From the NCBI GenBank assembly GCA_032017425.1, contig DALZPW010000017.1: DNA of 21,835 nucleotides, one strand, 5' to 3'. Positions 6,839-14,645 of the stretch are shown in pieces. Source of the stretch: Faucicola tetraodonis. Its GTDB lineage: Bacteria > Pseudomonadota > Gammaproteobacteria > Pseudomonadales > Moraxellaceae. The notes beneath the pieces were generated by a model. That model saw only the letters and a program-made list of their open reading frames with translations. It had not been told where the DNA came from and ran no database searches. Both the position numbers and the translations under genes were made by a program. Positions within the stretch are counted from its first letter, which is position 1. Every line of letters starts with the position of its first letter.

Positions 6839-9016
6839 ATGTCAGAACGCGTTCAAAAGGGTAGTCTAGCGATTGATACACAGCTTTATAACTTCATTGC
6901 CAATGAAGTTACGCCAGTCGTGGGCATCGATAACGAAAAATATTGGCAAGAATTTGAAAAAATTGTCCAAACATTCCAACCCCGTAATAAAGCATTGTTG
7001 GCAAAACGTGACGAGATTCAAACCCAAATCGATGACTGGCATGACAAAAACCCCGCTAGCAACGGTCAAATCGACAAAGCCGCTTATACCCAATTTTTAA
7101 AAGACATCAACTACATCGTCCCAGAAGGCGATGACTTTTTGGTTGAGACCCAAAACGTGGATGACGAAATCGCCCATATCGCAGGCCCACAGTTGGTGGT
7201 ACCCGTACGTAATGCCCGTTATGCGCTAAACGCAGCAAATGCGCGTTGGGGCAGCTTGTATGATGCGCTATACGGGACTGATGTCATCGATGAAACCAAT
7301 GGCGCAGAAAAAGGCAAAGGCTACAACCCTGTTCGTGGTGCCGAAGTCGTAAAATACGCCAAAAACTTCTTGGATGCCAACTTTGCCTTAGCTGAGGGTC
7401 AATATGCTGACGTCACCGGTTTTAAGGTTGAAGACGGTAAATTAGTGATACGCCAAGGCGATAAAACCACCTCATTAGCCCAGCCAGAAAAATTCGCGGG
7501 TTTCTTAGGCGATGCGGCAAACCCAACGGGTATTTTACTGAAAAATAATGGCCTACATGCCGAAATCCAAATCGACCCATCAAGCCATGTGGGTAAAGAT
7601 GACCCTGCAGGCATCAAAGATGTCTTGATGGAAGCTGCGGTTACCACTATTCAAGACTGTGAAGACTCAGTCGCTGCCGTTGACGCCGAAGAGAAAGTAG
7701 AAGTATATCGCAACTGGTTTGGGTTGATGAAAGGCGACCTGAAAGACACCTTTGAAAAAAATGGCAAACAAACCACGCGCGCCATGAACCCCGACCGTGA
7801 ATACACTGCGCCAGATGGTGGTAAAATCACCTTGCACGGCCGTTCAGTGATGCTGATTCGAAACGTCGGTCACTTGATGACCAACCCCGCGATTTTAGTC
7901 GATTTTGAAGGTCAGCAAGAAGAAATTTATGAAGGTATCATGGATGCGCTAATCACACCACTGTGTAGCCTGCCAGATATTTTGGGTAAAAACAGCTTAA
8001 GCAATTCACGCACAGGTTCAATGTATATCGTAAAACCAAAAATGCACGGTCCAGAAGAAGTGCAATTTACGGTGGATTTATTCTCAGCGGTAGAAAAAGC
8101 GTTAAACCTACCCGAGAATACCTTAAAAGTCGGTATCATGGATGAAGAGCGCCGTACTACCGTTAACTTAAAAGAATGTATCCGGGTTGCTAAAAACCGC
8201 GTTATCTTTATTAACACAGGCTTTATGGATCGTACCGGTGACGAGATGCACACCAGTATGAAAGCAGGTCCCTTTGTCCGTAAAAACGACATGAAAAATA
8301 CCGATTGGCTCAATGCTTATGAGCGTTGGAACGTAGACATGGGCGTCAAATTAGGCTTACCTGGTAAAGCGCAAATCGGTAAAGGCATGTGGGCAAAACC
8401 TGACAACATGAAAGAAATGGTTGCCACCAAGTCCAATCATCCAAAGTCAGGCGCGACTTGTGCCTGGGTACCATCGCCGACGGGCGCGACGCTTCACGCC
8501 ATGCACTACCATGAAACCAACGTCATGGACGTGTTAGATAATATCAAAGACCGCGAGCCTGCCAAGCTAGATGACATTTTGACCGTGCCACTTGCTACGG
8601 ATACCAACTGGACAGATGAGCAAAAAACTGCCGAGCTTGAAAACAACATTCAAGGTATTTTAGGATATGTCGCGCGCTGGGTTGACCAAGGCGTTGGCTG
8701 TTCTAAAGTACTGGATATTGACGACGTTGCCTTGATGGAAGACCGCGCTACCTTGCGTATTTCTAGCCAGCACGTCGCCAACTGGCTAGCGCATAGGGTT
8801 GTGACGCCTGAGCAAGTGGATGACGTACTCAAACGTATGGCAAAAATGGTCGATGAGCAAAGCAAAGACGATTCAGCCTATATCCCAATGGCAAATGACT
8901 ATAACACTTGGGCATACAATGCAGCTCGCGATCTTATCTTTAAAGGTACCGTACAACCTAGCGGATATACTGAGCCATTGTTACATCAAGCCCGTCTTAA
9001 TCTCAAAGCTAACTAG
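6839..9016 (+). CDS. glcB: Malate synthase G
   Basis: Condenses glyoxylate with acetyl-CoA to give malate, the second step of the glyoxylate bypass, in the cytoplasm. At 725 aa it has the length of the monomeric G form (about 720 aa), not the A form (about 530 aa). Catalytic and Mg ligands are visible: R341 in IRNVGHLM, E436 in GIMDEERRTT, D464 in NTGFMDRTGDEMHTS and the general base D635 in LMEDRATLRISSQHVANWL. The spacing E436 to D464 (28) equals that of E. coli E427/D455. The glyoxylate/CoA-site signatures AWVPSPTGATLHAMHYHE and QDCEDSVAAVDAEEK are also present. The RBS AAGGA lies about 8 nt before the ATG. It is monocistronic, with a terminator after it; isocitrate lyase is not in the window. 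Its presence implies growth on acetate or fatty acids. Confidence 0.97.
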   Translation: MSERVQKGSLAIDTQLYNFIANEVTPVVGIDNEKYWQEFEKIVQTFQPRNKALLAKRDEIQTQIDDWHDKNPASNGQIDKAAYTQFLKDINYIVPEGDDFLVETQNVDDEIAHIAGPQLVVPVRNARYALNAANARWGSLYDALYGTDVIDETNGAEKGKGYNPVRGAEVVKYAKNFLDANFALAEGQYADVTGFKVEDGKLVIRQGDKTTSLAQPEKFAGFLGDAANPTGILLKNNGLHAEIQIDPSSHVGKDDPAGIKDVLMEAAVTTIQDCEDSVAAVDAEEKVEVYRNWFGLMKGDLKDTFEKNGKQTTRAMNPDREYTAPDGGKITLHGRSVMLIRNVGHLMTNPAILVDFEGQQEEIYEGIMDALITPLCSLPDILGKNSLSNSRTGSMYIVKPKMHGPEEVQFTVDLFSAVEKALNLPENTLKVGIMDEERRTTVNLKECIRVAKNRVIFINTGFMDRTGDEMHTSMKAGPFVRKNDMKNTDWLNAYERWNVDMGVKLGLPGKAQIGKGMWAKPDNMKEMVATKSNHPKSGATCAWVPSPTGATLHAMHYHETNVMDVLDNIKDREPAKLDDILTVPLATDTNWTDEQKTAELENNIQGILGYVARWVDQGVGCSKVLDIDDVALMEDRATLRISSQHVANWLAHRVVTPEQVDDVLKRMAKMVDEQSKDDSAYIPMANDYNTWAYNAARDLIFKGTVQPSGYTEPLLHQARLNLKAN

Positions 9017-9049
9017 ATTTTAGCCATTAAAACCTATAAATCATTTGAA

Positions 9050-9081
9050 AACCATCAGATTTGTAACTGGTGGTTTTTTTT
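9050..9081 (+). terminator. Intrinsic terminator of glcB
   Basis: The stem AACCATCAG (9050-9058) with CTGGTGGTT (9067-9075) includes one T-G wobble. It has an 8-nt loop and a T run to 9081. Confidence 0.9.
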
Positions 9082-9093
9082 ATGGCATAAAAA

Positions 9094-9110
9094 TATTGCA
9101 AAATGTTTCA
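9094..9110 (+). promoter_or_regulatory. 17-bp element shared by both porin upstream regions (copy 1)
   Basis: TATTGCAAAATGTTTCA here matches 10540-10556 at 16 of 17 positions. It lies 165 bp before the first porin ATG. The sequence immediately after it forms a small palindrome (AGAGT-GAATT-ACTCT, 9110-9124). A further inverted repeat follows (TTTGTTA at 9149-9155, TAACAAA at 9173-9179). The rest of the two upstream regions is not obviously alike, so conservation of this block suggests a regulator site or promoter part. Confidence 0.45.
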
Positions 9111-9258
9111 GAGTGAATTACTCTAATTTCACAAGGAAAGTTTTAGATTTTGTTAACTGTTTCATTGTTTTGTAACAAATTGTTGGCAAAATCTATCTAG
9201 ACAAAAGAATTGCTACGCATCTGTGTAGTTTCACCTAGGATATTGTGGAGAAATCCTT

Positions 9259-10371
9259 ATGAAAAAAATCGCTCTAGCTTCTGCTATCGCTCTAGTTTCA
9301 ATCACTGCTGCCCATGCTGCACCGACTGTATATGGTAAAGTCTTATTAACTGGCGAATATACAGATGTTGATGATAAAACTGCTAAAAATGATGATACTT
9401 CTAGTACAAAATTAGTTTCTAACTCTTCACGTATTGGTTTTAAAGGTGAAGATGATCTTACTGATACTACTAAACTTGTGTATCAATTGGAATACGGTAT
9501 TGATGTTGATGCTGATAGCAATGCCCGTAAAACCAACCAACAATTTTACTCTCGTAATACATTCATCGGTTTAGCTCATAACACTATGGGTACTTTACTT
9601 GCCGGTCGTCACGACACACCATTTAAACTAACTAAAGGCAGTGTTGATGTATTCAATGATTACGATAACGTAGCGTTAGGTAAGCTAATGGCGGGTGAAC
9701 AACGCGTTGACAACGTGATTGCTTATAAATCACCAACATTGGTAGGTATGCCAGTTACCTTTTTAGGCGCGGTGAGCCTCGATGAATGCTCTAAAAATGA
9801 TGATGATAAATGTGTAGCTACGCCAGCTGTTGCAGCCGTTGCACCACAAGCGATTTATGATGTGACTGGTAAAGATATTATTGGTTACACTAAAGGTACA
9901 CCAGCAAAACCTGCCGTCTATCGTGACAAGAAAAATGCTTACTCTGCAATGGTAAACTATGACCAAAATGGTGTATATATCGGTTTAGGTTATGACAATT
10001 CAGTATATGGTAAAGATACAAGTGGATGGCGTTTAGCGGGCTCAGTAGACATGGGCAAAATGAACATGGTTGATGGTCTAACACTGGGTGCGCTATATCA
10101 AGATTATGACTTTAACACTGATGATAATGAGAAATCATGGCTGTTAAGCGGTAAATACAAAATTGGGGCAACGCCATGGGCGGTTAAAGCACAATATATT
10201 GACACTTCAAACCAAAGTGGCGTGAAAGACCGTGATGCTACTGAAGTTGCGTTAGGTGCTGAATATAGCTTTAACAAAGCTACCAAAGGTCACTTGTACG
10301 CTGCACAAATCGATACTGATAATGTTTCAGATAGAACAATCGTGGGTGGTGGCTTAGAATATAAGTTCTAA
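9259..10371 (+). CDS. General porin, outer membrane beta-barrel (paralogue 1)
   Basis: A trimeric-type Gram-negative porin. The Sec signal peptide of about 20 residues ends AAHA-A, and the mature N-terminus APTVYGKVLLTGEYTD is the usual first strand. The strand pattern SSRIGFKGEDDL, LVYQLEYG, FIGLAHNTMGTLLAGRHDTP (leading into constriction loop 3) and the C-terminal GGGLEYKF with terminal Phe (the BAM recognition signal) all fit. At 370 aa it is 50 residues longer than its neighbour at 10773. Most of the excess is one segment at about residues 175-222 that carries two cysteines (C177 and C185 in DECSKNDDDKC) and an Ala/Pro/Val stretch, likely an external loop, perhaps disulfide-closed. GGAG lies 8 nt before the ATG. 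Pore selectivity cannot be read from sequence. Confidence 0.93.
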   Translation: MKKIALASAIALVSITAAHAAPTVYGKVLLTGEYTDVDDKTAKNDDTSSTKLVSNSSRIGFKGEDDLTDTTKLVYQLEYGIDVDADSNARKTNQQFYSRNTFIGLAHNTMGTLLAGRHDTPFKLTKGSVDVFNDYDNVALGKLMAGEQRVDNVIAYKSPTLVGMPVTFLGAVSLDECSKNDDDKCVATPAVAAVAPQAIYDVTGKDIIGYTKGTPAKPAVYRDKKNAYSAMVNYDQNGVYIGLGYDNSVYGKDTSGWRLAGSVDMGKMNMVDGLTLGALYQDYDFNTDDNEKSWLLSGKYKIGATPWAVKAQYIDTSNQSGVKDRDATEVALGAEYSFNKATKGHLYAAQIDTDNVSDRTIVGGGLEYKF

Positions 10372-10395
10372 TATATCTAACTTTTAGATTGCTGT

Positions 10396-10427
10396 AAAAG
10401 CTAACTAATTTTTTAGTTAGCTTTTTT
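10396..10427 (+). terminator. Terminator of the first porin
   Basis: A perfect 13-bp stem, AAAAGCTAACTAA (10396-10408) with TTAGTTAGCTTTT (10413-10425), has a TTTT loop. The stem ends in A/T pairs and so carries its own T tract. It separates the two porin transcripts. Confidence 0.9.
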
Positions 10428-10772
10428 ATTTTCATTAACGCTAAAAAATTAATTAAAAAAAATATGATTTAATACTAGAAAGAATATTATGTCACTAAGA
10501 TTAAAAATAAACTTACAATCACGTAAAAATTAAAAAAACTATTGCAAAATATTTCAAAATTGTTATCCTAGTAGTTAGAAGTAGGTTTTTAGTAATTAGT
10601 ACGAATAAAATGTAAATATATTCATACTTTATTGCTAGACTTATACAGTTAATAGTTGACGCTATTAATAATAATCAAAGTAAAGATTTTCTTGCTTTGG
10701 TCGTTCGGAGAGGTAGTGGTGCTGACAAGTCACCAGTTATCTAAAATTTGTTTTTCCTGATAGAGATGTCCT
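10428..10772 (+). other. Long AT-rich upstream region of the second porin
   Basis: This 345-bp gap holds the shared 17-bp element (10540-10556), an inverted repeat TTAATAG-TTGACG-CTATTAA (10649-10668) and a likely hairpin around 10676-10698 (CAAAG near the left end, CTTTG at the right end). A GC-richer leader with a small stem around TGACAAGTCA follows near 10721-10736. The last ~100 bp before the ATG look like a structured 5' UTR. I see no tRNA and no credible ORF; a 14-codon frame at 10489-10533 has no support. No promoter could be assigned with confidence. Confidence 0.5.
10540..10556 (+). promoter_or_regulatory. 17-bp element shared by both porin upstream regions (copy 2)
   Basis: TATTGCAAAATATTTCA is the counterpart of 9094-9110, with one mismatch. 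It lies 233 bp before the second porin ATG, so the leader that follows is longer here than for the first porin. The TTGCAA within both copies could also serve as a -35, but no matching -10 is convincing. Confidence 0.45.
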
Positions 10773-11735
10773 ATGAAAAAATTACTTTTAGCCACAGCCG
10801 TCGCTGCACTTTCAGTTTCTGCTGCCCATGCTGCTCCAACAGTTTACGGTAAAGCGTTAGTTACAGTTGATTATTCTGATTTTGACGATGAATCAACTAC
10901 TAAGTTGAATTCTACTGCCTCGCGTATTGGTTTTAAAGGTGCCGAAGCACTAACAGCTAATACTGACTTGGTATACCAATTAGAGTATGGTGTTGAAATT
11001 GATAGTGACAACGGTGGCACTGTGAAAGGCAAATCACAAAATCAATTTCATTCACGCGACACTTATTTAGGTCTATCTAACAAACAATATGGTACTTTGG
11101 TTGCTGGTCGTTTGTCTGCAATCGATGACAACATCAATTACGTTAGCCAAACTGTAGGTCAATACGACGGTTTCAATGCGGCCTCTTGGGATGGTGACCG
11201 TGTAAACAATGCGATGGCTTACTTTTCACCAGCCTATAACGGTCTTCAATTCATGGGTATGTATGCATTTAAAGAGGATAACGCATCTGATTTACCCACA
11301 GATGCAGAAGCGTTTGGTGTAGGTGTGAAGTATGAGCCAGCAAATCAACCATTCCGTGCTGGTGCAACCTACATCAAATCAGGTGATTTCAATACTACTC
11401 GCTTAAGCGGTGCCTATGACTTAAATAACCAAATTGGTCTTGGTGCATTGTATCAAATCAGTGATTTAGACAAAAGTGACAAAGAAAACTTGGCTGCAGT
11501 AAGCGCAACCTACAAAACTGCAACGCCTTGGACAGCCTACGCGCAAGCTGAAATGACCTCAAATGTTGACGGTGTTGATGGTAAGGACGCACAGCGTTTA
11601 GTATTAGGTGGTAAGTATGCATTCAATGCCAATGCAACGGGTCATGTATACGCTGGCTACTCAAATCTAGAGCAAGAAGGTCAAGATGATAGAGACGGTT
11701 TTGGTATCGGTACTGGTATCGAATACAGATTCTAA
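10773..11735 (+). CDS. General porin, outer membrane beta-barrel (paralogue 2)
   Basis: A tandem paralogue of the porin at 9259. The signal peptide MKKLLLATAVAALSVSAAHA is followed by mature APTVYGKALVTVDYSD. It shares with its neighbour SRIGFKG, LVYQLEYGVEID, the loop-3 entry YGTLVAGR, LGALYQ, and the terminal strand GIGTGIEYRF ending in Phe. At 320 aa it is the compact form and lacks the two-cysteine insert. The central strands (roughly residues 150-250) are much more diverged than the two ends, as expected for loops under selection. It has its own terminator and an unusually long upstream region, so it is probably regulated separately from paralogue 1. Exchange between OmpC/OmpF-like paralogues is an analogy only. 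Confidence 0.93.
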   Translation: MKKLLLATAVAALSVSAAHAAPTVYGKALVTVDYSDFDDESTTKLNSTASRIGFKGAEALTANTDLVYQLEYGVEIDSDNGGTVKGKSQNQFHSRDTYLGLSNKQYGTLVAGRLSAIDDNINYVSQTVGQYDGFNAASWDGDRVNNAMAYFSPAYNGLQFMGMYAFKEDNASDLPTDAEAFGVGVKYEPANQPFRAGATYIKSGDFNTTRLSGAYDLNNQIGLGALYQISDLDKSDKENLAAVSATYKTATPWTAYAQAEMTSNVDGVDGKDAQRLVLGGKYAFNANATGHVYAGYSNLEQEGQDDRDGFGIGTGIEYRF

Positions 11736-11755
11736 TCTTCTCTAGAATTTGCTAT

Positions 11756-11789
11756 AAAAAAATCCACTCAGCGATGAGTGGATTTTTTT
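11756..11789. terminator. Terminator of the second porin
   Basis: A perfect 15-bp stem, AAAAAAATCCACTCA (11756-11770) with TGAGTGGATTTTTTT (11775-11789), has a GCGA loop. It has A's on the left and T's on the right, so it could work on both strands. It isolates pyrG from porin transcription. Confidence 0.93.
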
Positions 11790-11822
11790 ATGAGTGAGCG
11801 ATTTATTGATAAAAATAATTTT

Positions 11823-11852
11823 TTGCTAAACCTAGGCATTTTCGAGTAAAAT
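11823..11852 (+). promoter_or_regulatory. Candidate promoter of pyrG
   Basis: -35 TTGCTA (11823-11828) and -10 TAAAAT (11847-11852) are 18 bp apart, matching consensus at 4 of 6 and 5 of 6 positions. The predicted +1 is about 25 bp before the pyrG ATG. This is a sensible position because the porin terminator isolates the gene. Confidence 0.5.
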
Positions 11853-11882
11853 TCTTTTTTACCAACGAGCGAAATAGATAAC

Positions 11883-13511
11883 ATGACAAAATTCATCTTT
11901 GTAACTGGCGGTGTCGTTTCTTCACTTGGCAAAGGTATCACCGCTGCATCGGTAGCCGCGATTCTTGAGGCACGTGGTCTGAAAGTCACCATGACCAAAA
12001 TGGACCCTTATATCAATATTGATCCAGGTACAATGAGCCCGTTTCAGCATGGTGAAGTATTTGTTACCGAAGATGGCGCAGAGACTGACCTGGATTTGGG
12101 CTATTACGAGCGTTTTTTGCGCCATTCAAAAATGACGCAACGTAACAACTTTACCAGTGGGCGTATTTATTCGGCAGTGATTGAGAAAGAACGTCGCGGT
12201 GATTATTTGGGCGGTACGGTACAGGTCATTCCGCATATTACCGATGAAATCAAAGCGCGTATCCGTGCCAGTGGCGAAGGCTACGATATTGCCATGATTG
12301 AAATCGGTGGTACTGTCGGTGATATTGAAAGCTTGCCATTCATGGAAGCGGTGCGTCAAATGCAAGTTGAACTCGGTCGCAACAATGCGATGCTGATGCA
12401 TTTAACCCTCGTGCCTTATATCGCGAGTGCAGGCGAGAGCAAAACCAAACCAACACAGCACTCAGTCAAAGAATTACGCAGCATTGGCTTACAACCTGAT
12501 GTGTTAATCTGTCGTAGTGAACACGCGATTAGCGATGATAATCGCCTAAAAATTGCATCGTTTACCAATGTTGAGCAACGTGCCGTTATCCTTTGCCCAG
12601 ATGCCAAATCTATTTATCAAATTCCAAGTATCCTGCATGCCCAGCATTTAGATGATTTGATTTGTGAGCGCTTTGGGTTAGATACCCCAGAGGCGGACTT
12701 AAGTGATTGGCATCAGTTTACCCAAGCGTTGTTAAATACCCAAGAAACCGTCACTGTGGCGATGGTGGGTAAATACGTCGAACTGCCTGATGCTTATAAG
12801 TCAATCAATGAAGCCTTGCTACATGCAGGCGTGGCAAATAATGTCAAAGTCAATATTGACTATGTCGATGCCGAAAAACTTGAAAACGATGACAGCCTGT
12901 TTGAGCATATTAAAGCTGCCGATGCCGTACTCGTCCCTGGTGGATTCGGTGAGCGCGGCACCTTGGGTAAAATGAAAGCGATTCGCTATGCCCGCGAAAA
13001 CAATGTGCCTTATTTGGGGATTTGTTTGGGAATGCAATTAGCCGTCATTGAGTTTGCGCGCAATGTATTGGGTCTTGACGCCAACTCAACAGAGTTTGAT
13101 AAAAAAACCAAAGCGCCATTGATTGGTTTGATTACAGAATGGTTTGATGAAAAAGGTGAACTACAAGTGCGTAGTGACGCCTCAGATTTGGGCGGTACCA
13201 TGCGTTTGGGTGCCCAAAAAGCCGAGCTTGTGGAAGACAGCAAGCTGCGCCAAATCTATGGCAGTCCTGTGATTACTGAGCGCCATCGTCACCGCTATGA
13301 AATGAACGGTCGCTATATCGAACAGCTAGAAAATGCCGGTATGAAAATTTCTGGTTATTCAGCCAAACAGCATTTGGTCGAATCAGTAGAAATTGCAAAT
13401 CATCCTTGGTATGTGGCGGTACAATTTCATCCAGAATTTACCAGCCAGCCACGCGGTGGTCATCCATTGTTCAATAGCTTTGTTGCAGCGGCTAAACAAA
13501 CCAAAAAATAG
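11883..13511 (+). CDS. pyrG: CTP synthase
   Basis: Makes CTP from UTP, ATP and glutamine. At 542 aa it is the standard length. The N-terminal synthase domain opens with FVTGGVVSSLGKGITAASVA (the P-loop-like ATP site) and contains MDPYINIDPGTMSPFQHGEV and IEIGGTVGDIES. The C-terminal class I glutamine amidotransferase domain (from about residue 290) has GGFGERG, the nucleophile C381 in GICLGMQ, and H516 with E518 in QFHPEFTSQP, completing the triad. The start is the ATG at 11883; the Shine-Dalgarno is weak. It is the first gene of the conserved pyrG-kdsA-eno-ftsB-ispD neighbourhood of this family of bacteria, but its own terminator (13529) and kdsA's own promoter suggest separate transcription. 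Confidence 0.98.
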   Translation: MTKFIFVTGGVVSSLGKGITAASVAAILEARGLKVTMTKMDPYINIDPGTMSPFQHGEVFVTEDGAETDLDLGYYERFLRHSKMTQRNNFTSGRIYSAVIEKERRGDYLGGTVQVIPHITDEIKARIRASGEGYDIAMIEIGGTVGDIESLPFMEAVRQMQVELGRNNAMLMHLTLVPYIASAGESKTKPTQHSVKELRSIGLQPDVLICRSEHAISDDNRLKIASFTNVEQRAVILCPDAKSIYQIPSILHAQHLDDLICERFGLDTPEADLSDWHQFTQALLNTQETVTVAMVGKYVELPDAYKSINEALLHAGVANNVKVNIDYVDAEKLENDDSLFEHIKAADAVLVPGGFGERGTLGKMKAIRYARENNVPYLGICLGMQLAVIEFARNVLGLDANSTEFDKKTKAPLIGLITEWFDEKGELQVRSDASDLGGTMRLGAQKAELVEDSKLRQIYGSPVITERHRHRYEMNGRYIEQLENAGMKISGYSAKQHLVESVEIANHPWYVAVQFHPEFTSQPRGGHPLFNSFVAAAKQTKK

Positions 13512-13528
13512 TATTTATAATGCACAAC

Positions 13529-13555
13529 AAAACCATCTGTTACAGGTGGTTTTTT
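13529..13555 (+). terminator. Terminator of pyrG
   Basis: AAAACCATCTG (13529-13539) pairs with CAGGTGGTTTT (13543-13553), with one T-G wobble and a 3-nt loop. The T run continues to 13555. Confidence 0.88.
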
Positions 13556-13583
13556 GTTTTTAGCCATTGCCTATAGCCAATTA

Positions 13584-13592
13584 TGCTATAGT
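13584..13592 (+). promoter_or_regulatory. Extended -10 promoter candidate of kdsA
   Basis: TGCTATAGT has the extended -10 form (TG-n-TATAGT), about 40 bp before the kdsA ATG. A TTG-containing -35 (TTGCCT at 13567-13572) is only 14 bp upstream, too close to be standard. The very similar TGCTATGAT precedes eno. Confidence 0.5.
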
Positions 13593-13631
13593 GACAATCA
13601 ATAAAAACTTTAACAACATACTGAGAGCCCT

Positions 13632-14495
13632 ATGACCACTAACTTACCGACACCACAATCTCATATTCAGCTTAATGATATCACCATCGGCAATGATCAA
13701 CCGTTTGTGCTGTTTGGCGGCATGAATGTACTAGAAAGCAAAGATTTGGCATTTGAAATTGCTGAAAGCTATATTGAAATCTGTAAGCGCTTAAATATCG
13801 GCTATGTGTTTAAGGCAAGTTTTGATAAAGCCAATCGCTCAAGCTTGTACTCGTTTCGTGGTCCAGGTCTGGAAAAAGGTATCGAATGGCTAAGCGATAT
13901 CAAAAAAGCGTTCAATGTGCCCATTATCACTGACGTACACGAACCGTACCAAGCTGAGCCTGTGGCAGCAGTGGCGGATATTATCCAGTTGCCCGCGTTT
14001 TTGAGTCGGCAAACTGACTTGGTAGCAGCGATGGCAAAAACCGGTGCGATTATTAATGTCAAAAAAGCGCAGTTTTTGGCACCCCATGAGATGAAGCATA
14101 TTATCAATAAGTGCCTTGAAGCCGGTAATGATAAAATCATCTTGTGCGAGCGTGGCAGCGCGTTTGGTTATAACAATCTCGTTGTTGATATGCTGGGTTT
14201 TGACACTATGAAAAAAATGCAGGTTCCCGTGTTTTTTGATGTGACCCATAGCCTTCAGCAGCCAGGTGCGCGTGAAGACAGTGCAGGCGGTCGCCGAGAA
14301 CAGATTACCACCTTAGCACGTGCTGGCATGGCAACAGGATTGGCAGGGTTATTTTTGGAAGCGCATCCAAATCCTGATGTTGCCAAATGCGATGGCCCTT
14401 GTGCGCTGCGGCTAAGCCAGCTTGAGCCGTTTTTAGCGCAGTTAAAACAGCTTGATACCTTAGTCAAAGGGTTTGAGGTGTTAGATACCCACTAA
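13632..14495 (+). CDS. kdsA: 2-dehydro-3-deoxyphosphooctonate aldolase (KDO-8-phosphate synthase)
   Basis: Condenses phosphoenolpyruvate with arabinose-5-phosphate to KDO-8-phosphate, the precursor of the inner-core sugar KDO of LPS. At 287 aa it has the usual length. It is a TIM-barrel enzyme with signatures FGGMNVLES, FKASFDKANRSS, RGPGLEKG, TDVHEPYQAEPVA, IQLPAFLSRQTDLV, NVKKAQFLAP and EAHPNPDVAKCDGP. Asn32 in GGMNVLES is at the position that is Cys in metal-dependent enzymes, so this is the metal-independent class, as in E. coli. The ATG at 13632 follows a weak GAGAGCC RBS. It confirms an LPS- or LOS-bearing outer membrane. In related genomes eno usually follows closely; here a copper gene block comes between them. 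Confidence 0.97.
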   Translation: MTTNLPTPQSHIQLNDITIGNDQPFVLFGGMNVLESKDLAFEIAESYIEICKRLNIGYVFKASFDKANRSSLYSFRGPGLEKGIEWLSDIKKAFNVPIITDVHEPYQAEPVAAVADIIQLPAFLSRQTDLVAAMAKTGAIINVKKAQFLAPHEMKHIINKCLEAGNDKIILCERGSAFGYNNLVVDMLGFDTMKKMQVPVFFDVTHSLQQPGAREDSAGGRREQITTLARAGMATGLAGLFLEAHPNPDVAKCDGPCALRLSQLEPFLAQLKQLDTLVKGFEVLDTH

Positions 14496-14528
14496 TTTTT
14501 ACTCGACCTTTTAACACAAATTTGCAAC

Positions 14529-14572
14529 GCCTCGTTATTAAAATGTTATCAATCGATAACGAGGCTTTTTTT
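14529..14572 (+). terminator. Terminator of kdsA
   Basis: A perfect 10-bp stem, GCCTCGTTAT (14529-14538) with ATAACGAGGC (14556-14565), is followed by seven T's. The 17-nt loop contains GTTATC (14545-14550), which can pair instead with GATAAC (14555-14560). Confidence 0.9.
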
Positions 14573-14578
14573 GGCTAC

Positions 14579-14604
14579 GTTATAGTGCTAGGTTATAGAA
14601 CTAG
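14579..14604 (+). repeat. Two tandem 13-bp direct repeats
   Basis: GTTATAGTGCTAG and GTTATAGAACTAG are adjacent and differ at two positions. They lie 42 bp before the start of the HMA-like gene. Each contains a TATAG(T/A) that could be a -10, so the duplication may create alternative promoters or tandem protein-binding sites. Confidence 0.5.
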
Positions 14605-14645
14605 AACAATATTTTATAACCCACAGCAGAAATACAGGAATGACT

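Noticed and set aside
7927..8313. 128-codon minus-strand frame inside glcB
   Set aside because: Lies wholly inside a clearly functional gene in another frame; no RBS and no recognisable domain.
10489..10533. 14-codon frame that could be a leader peptide before the second porin
   Set aside because: No clear RBS, no run of regulatory codons, and no terminator/antiterminator pair after it.
13802..14249. Two minus-strand frames over 110 codons inside kdsA
   Set aside because: Shadows of kdsA codon bias; both overlap each other and the intact enzyme gene.
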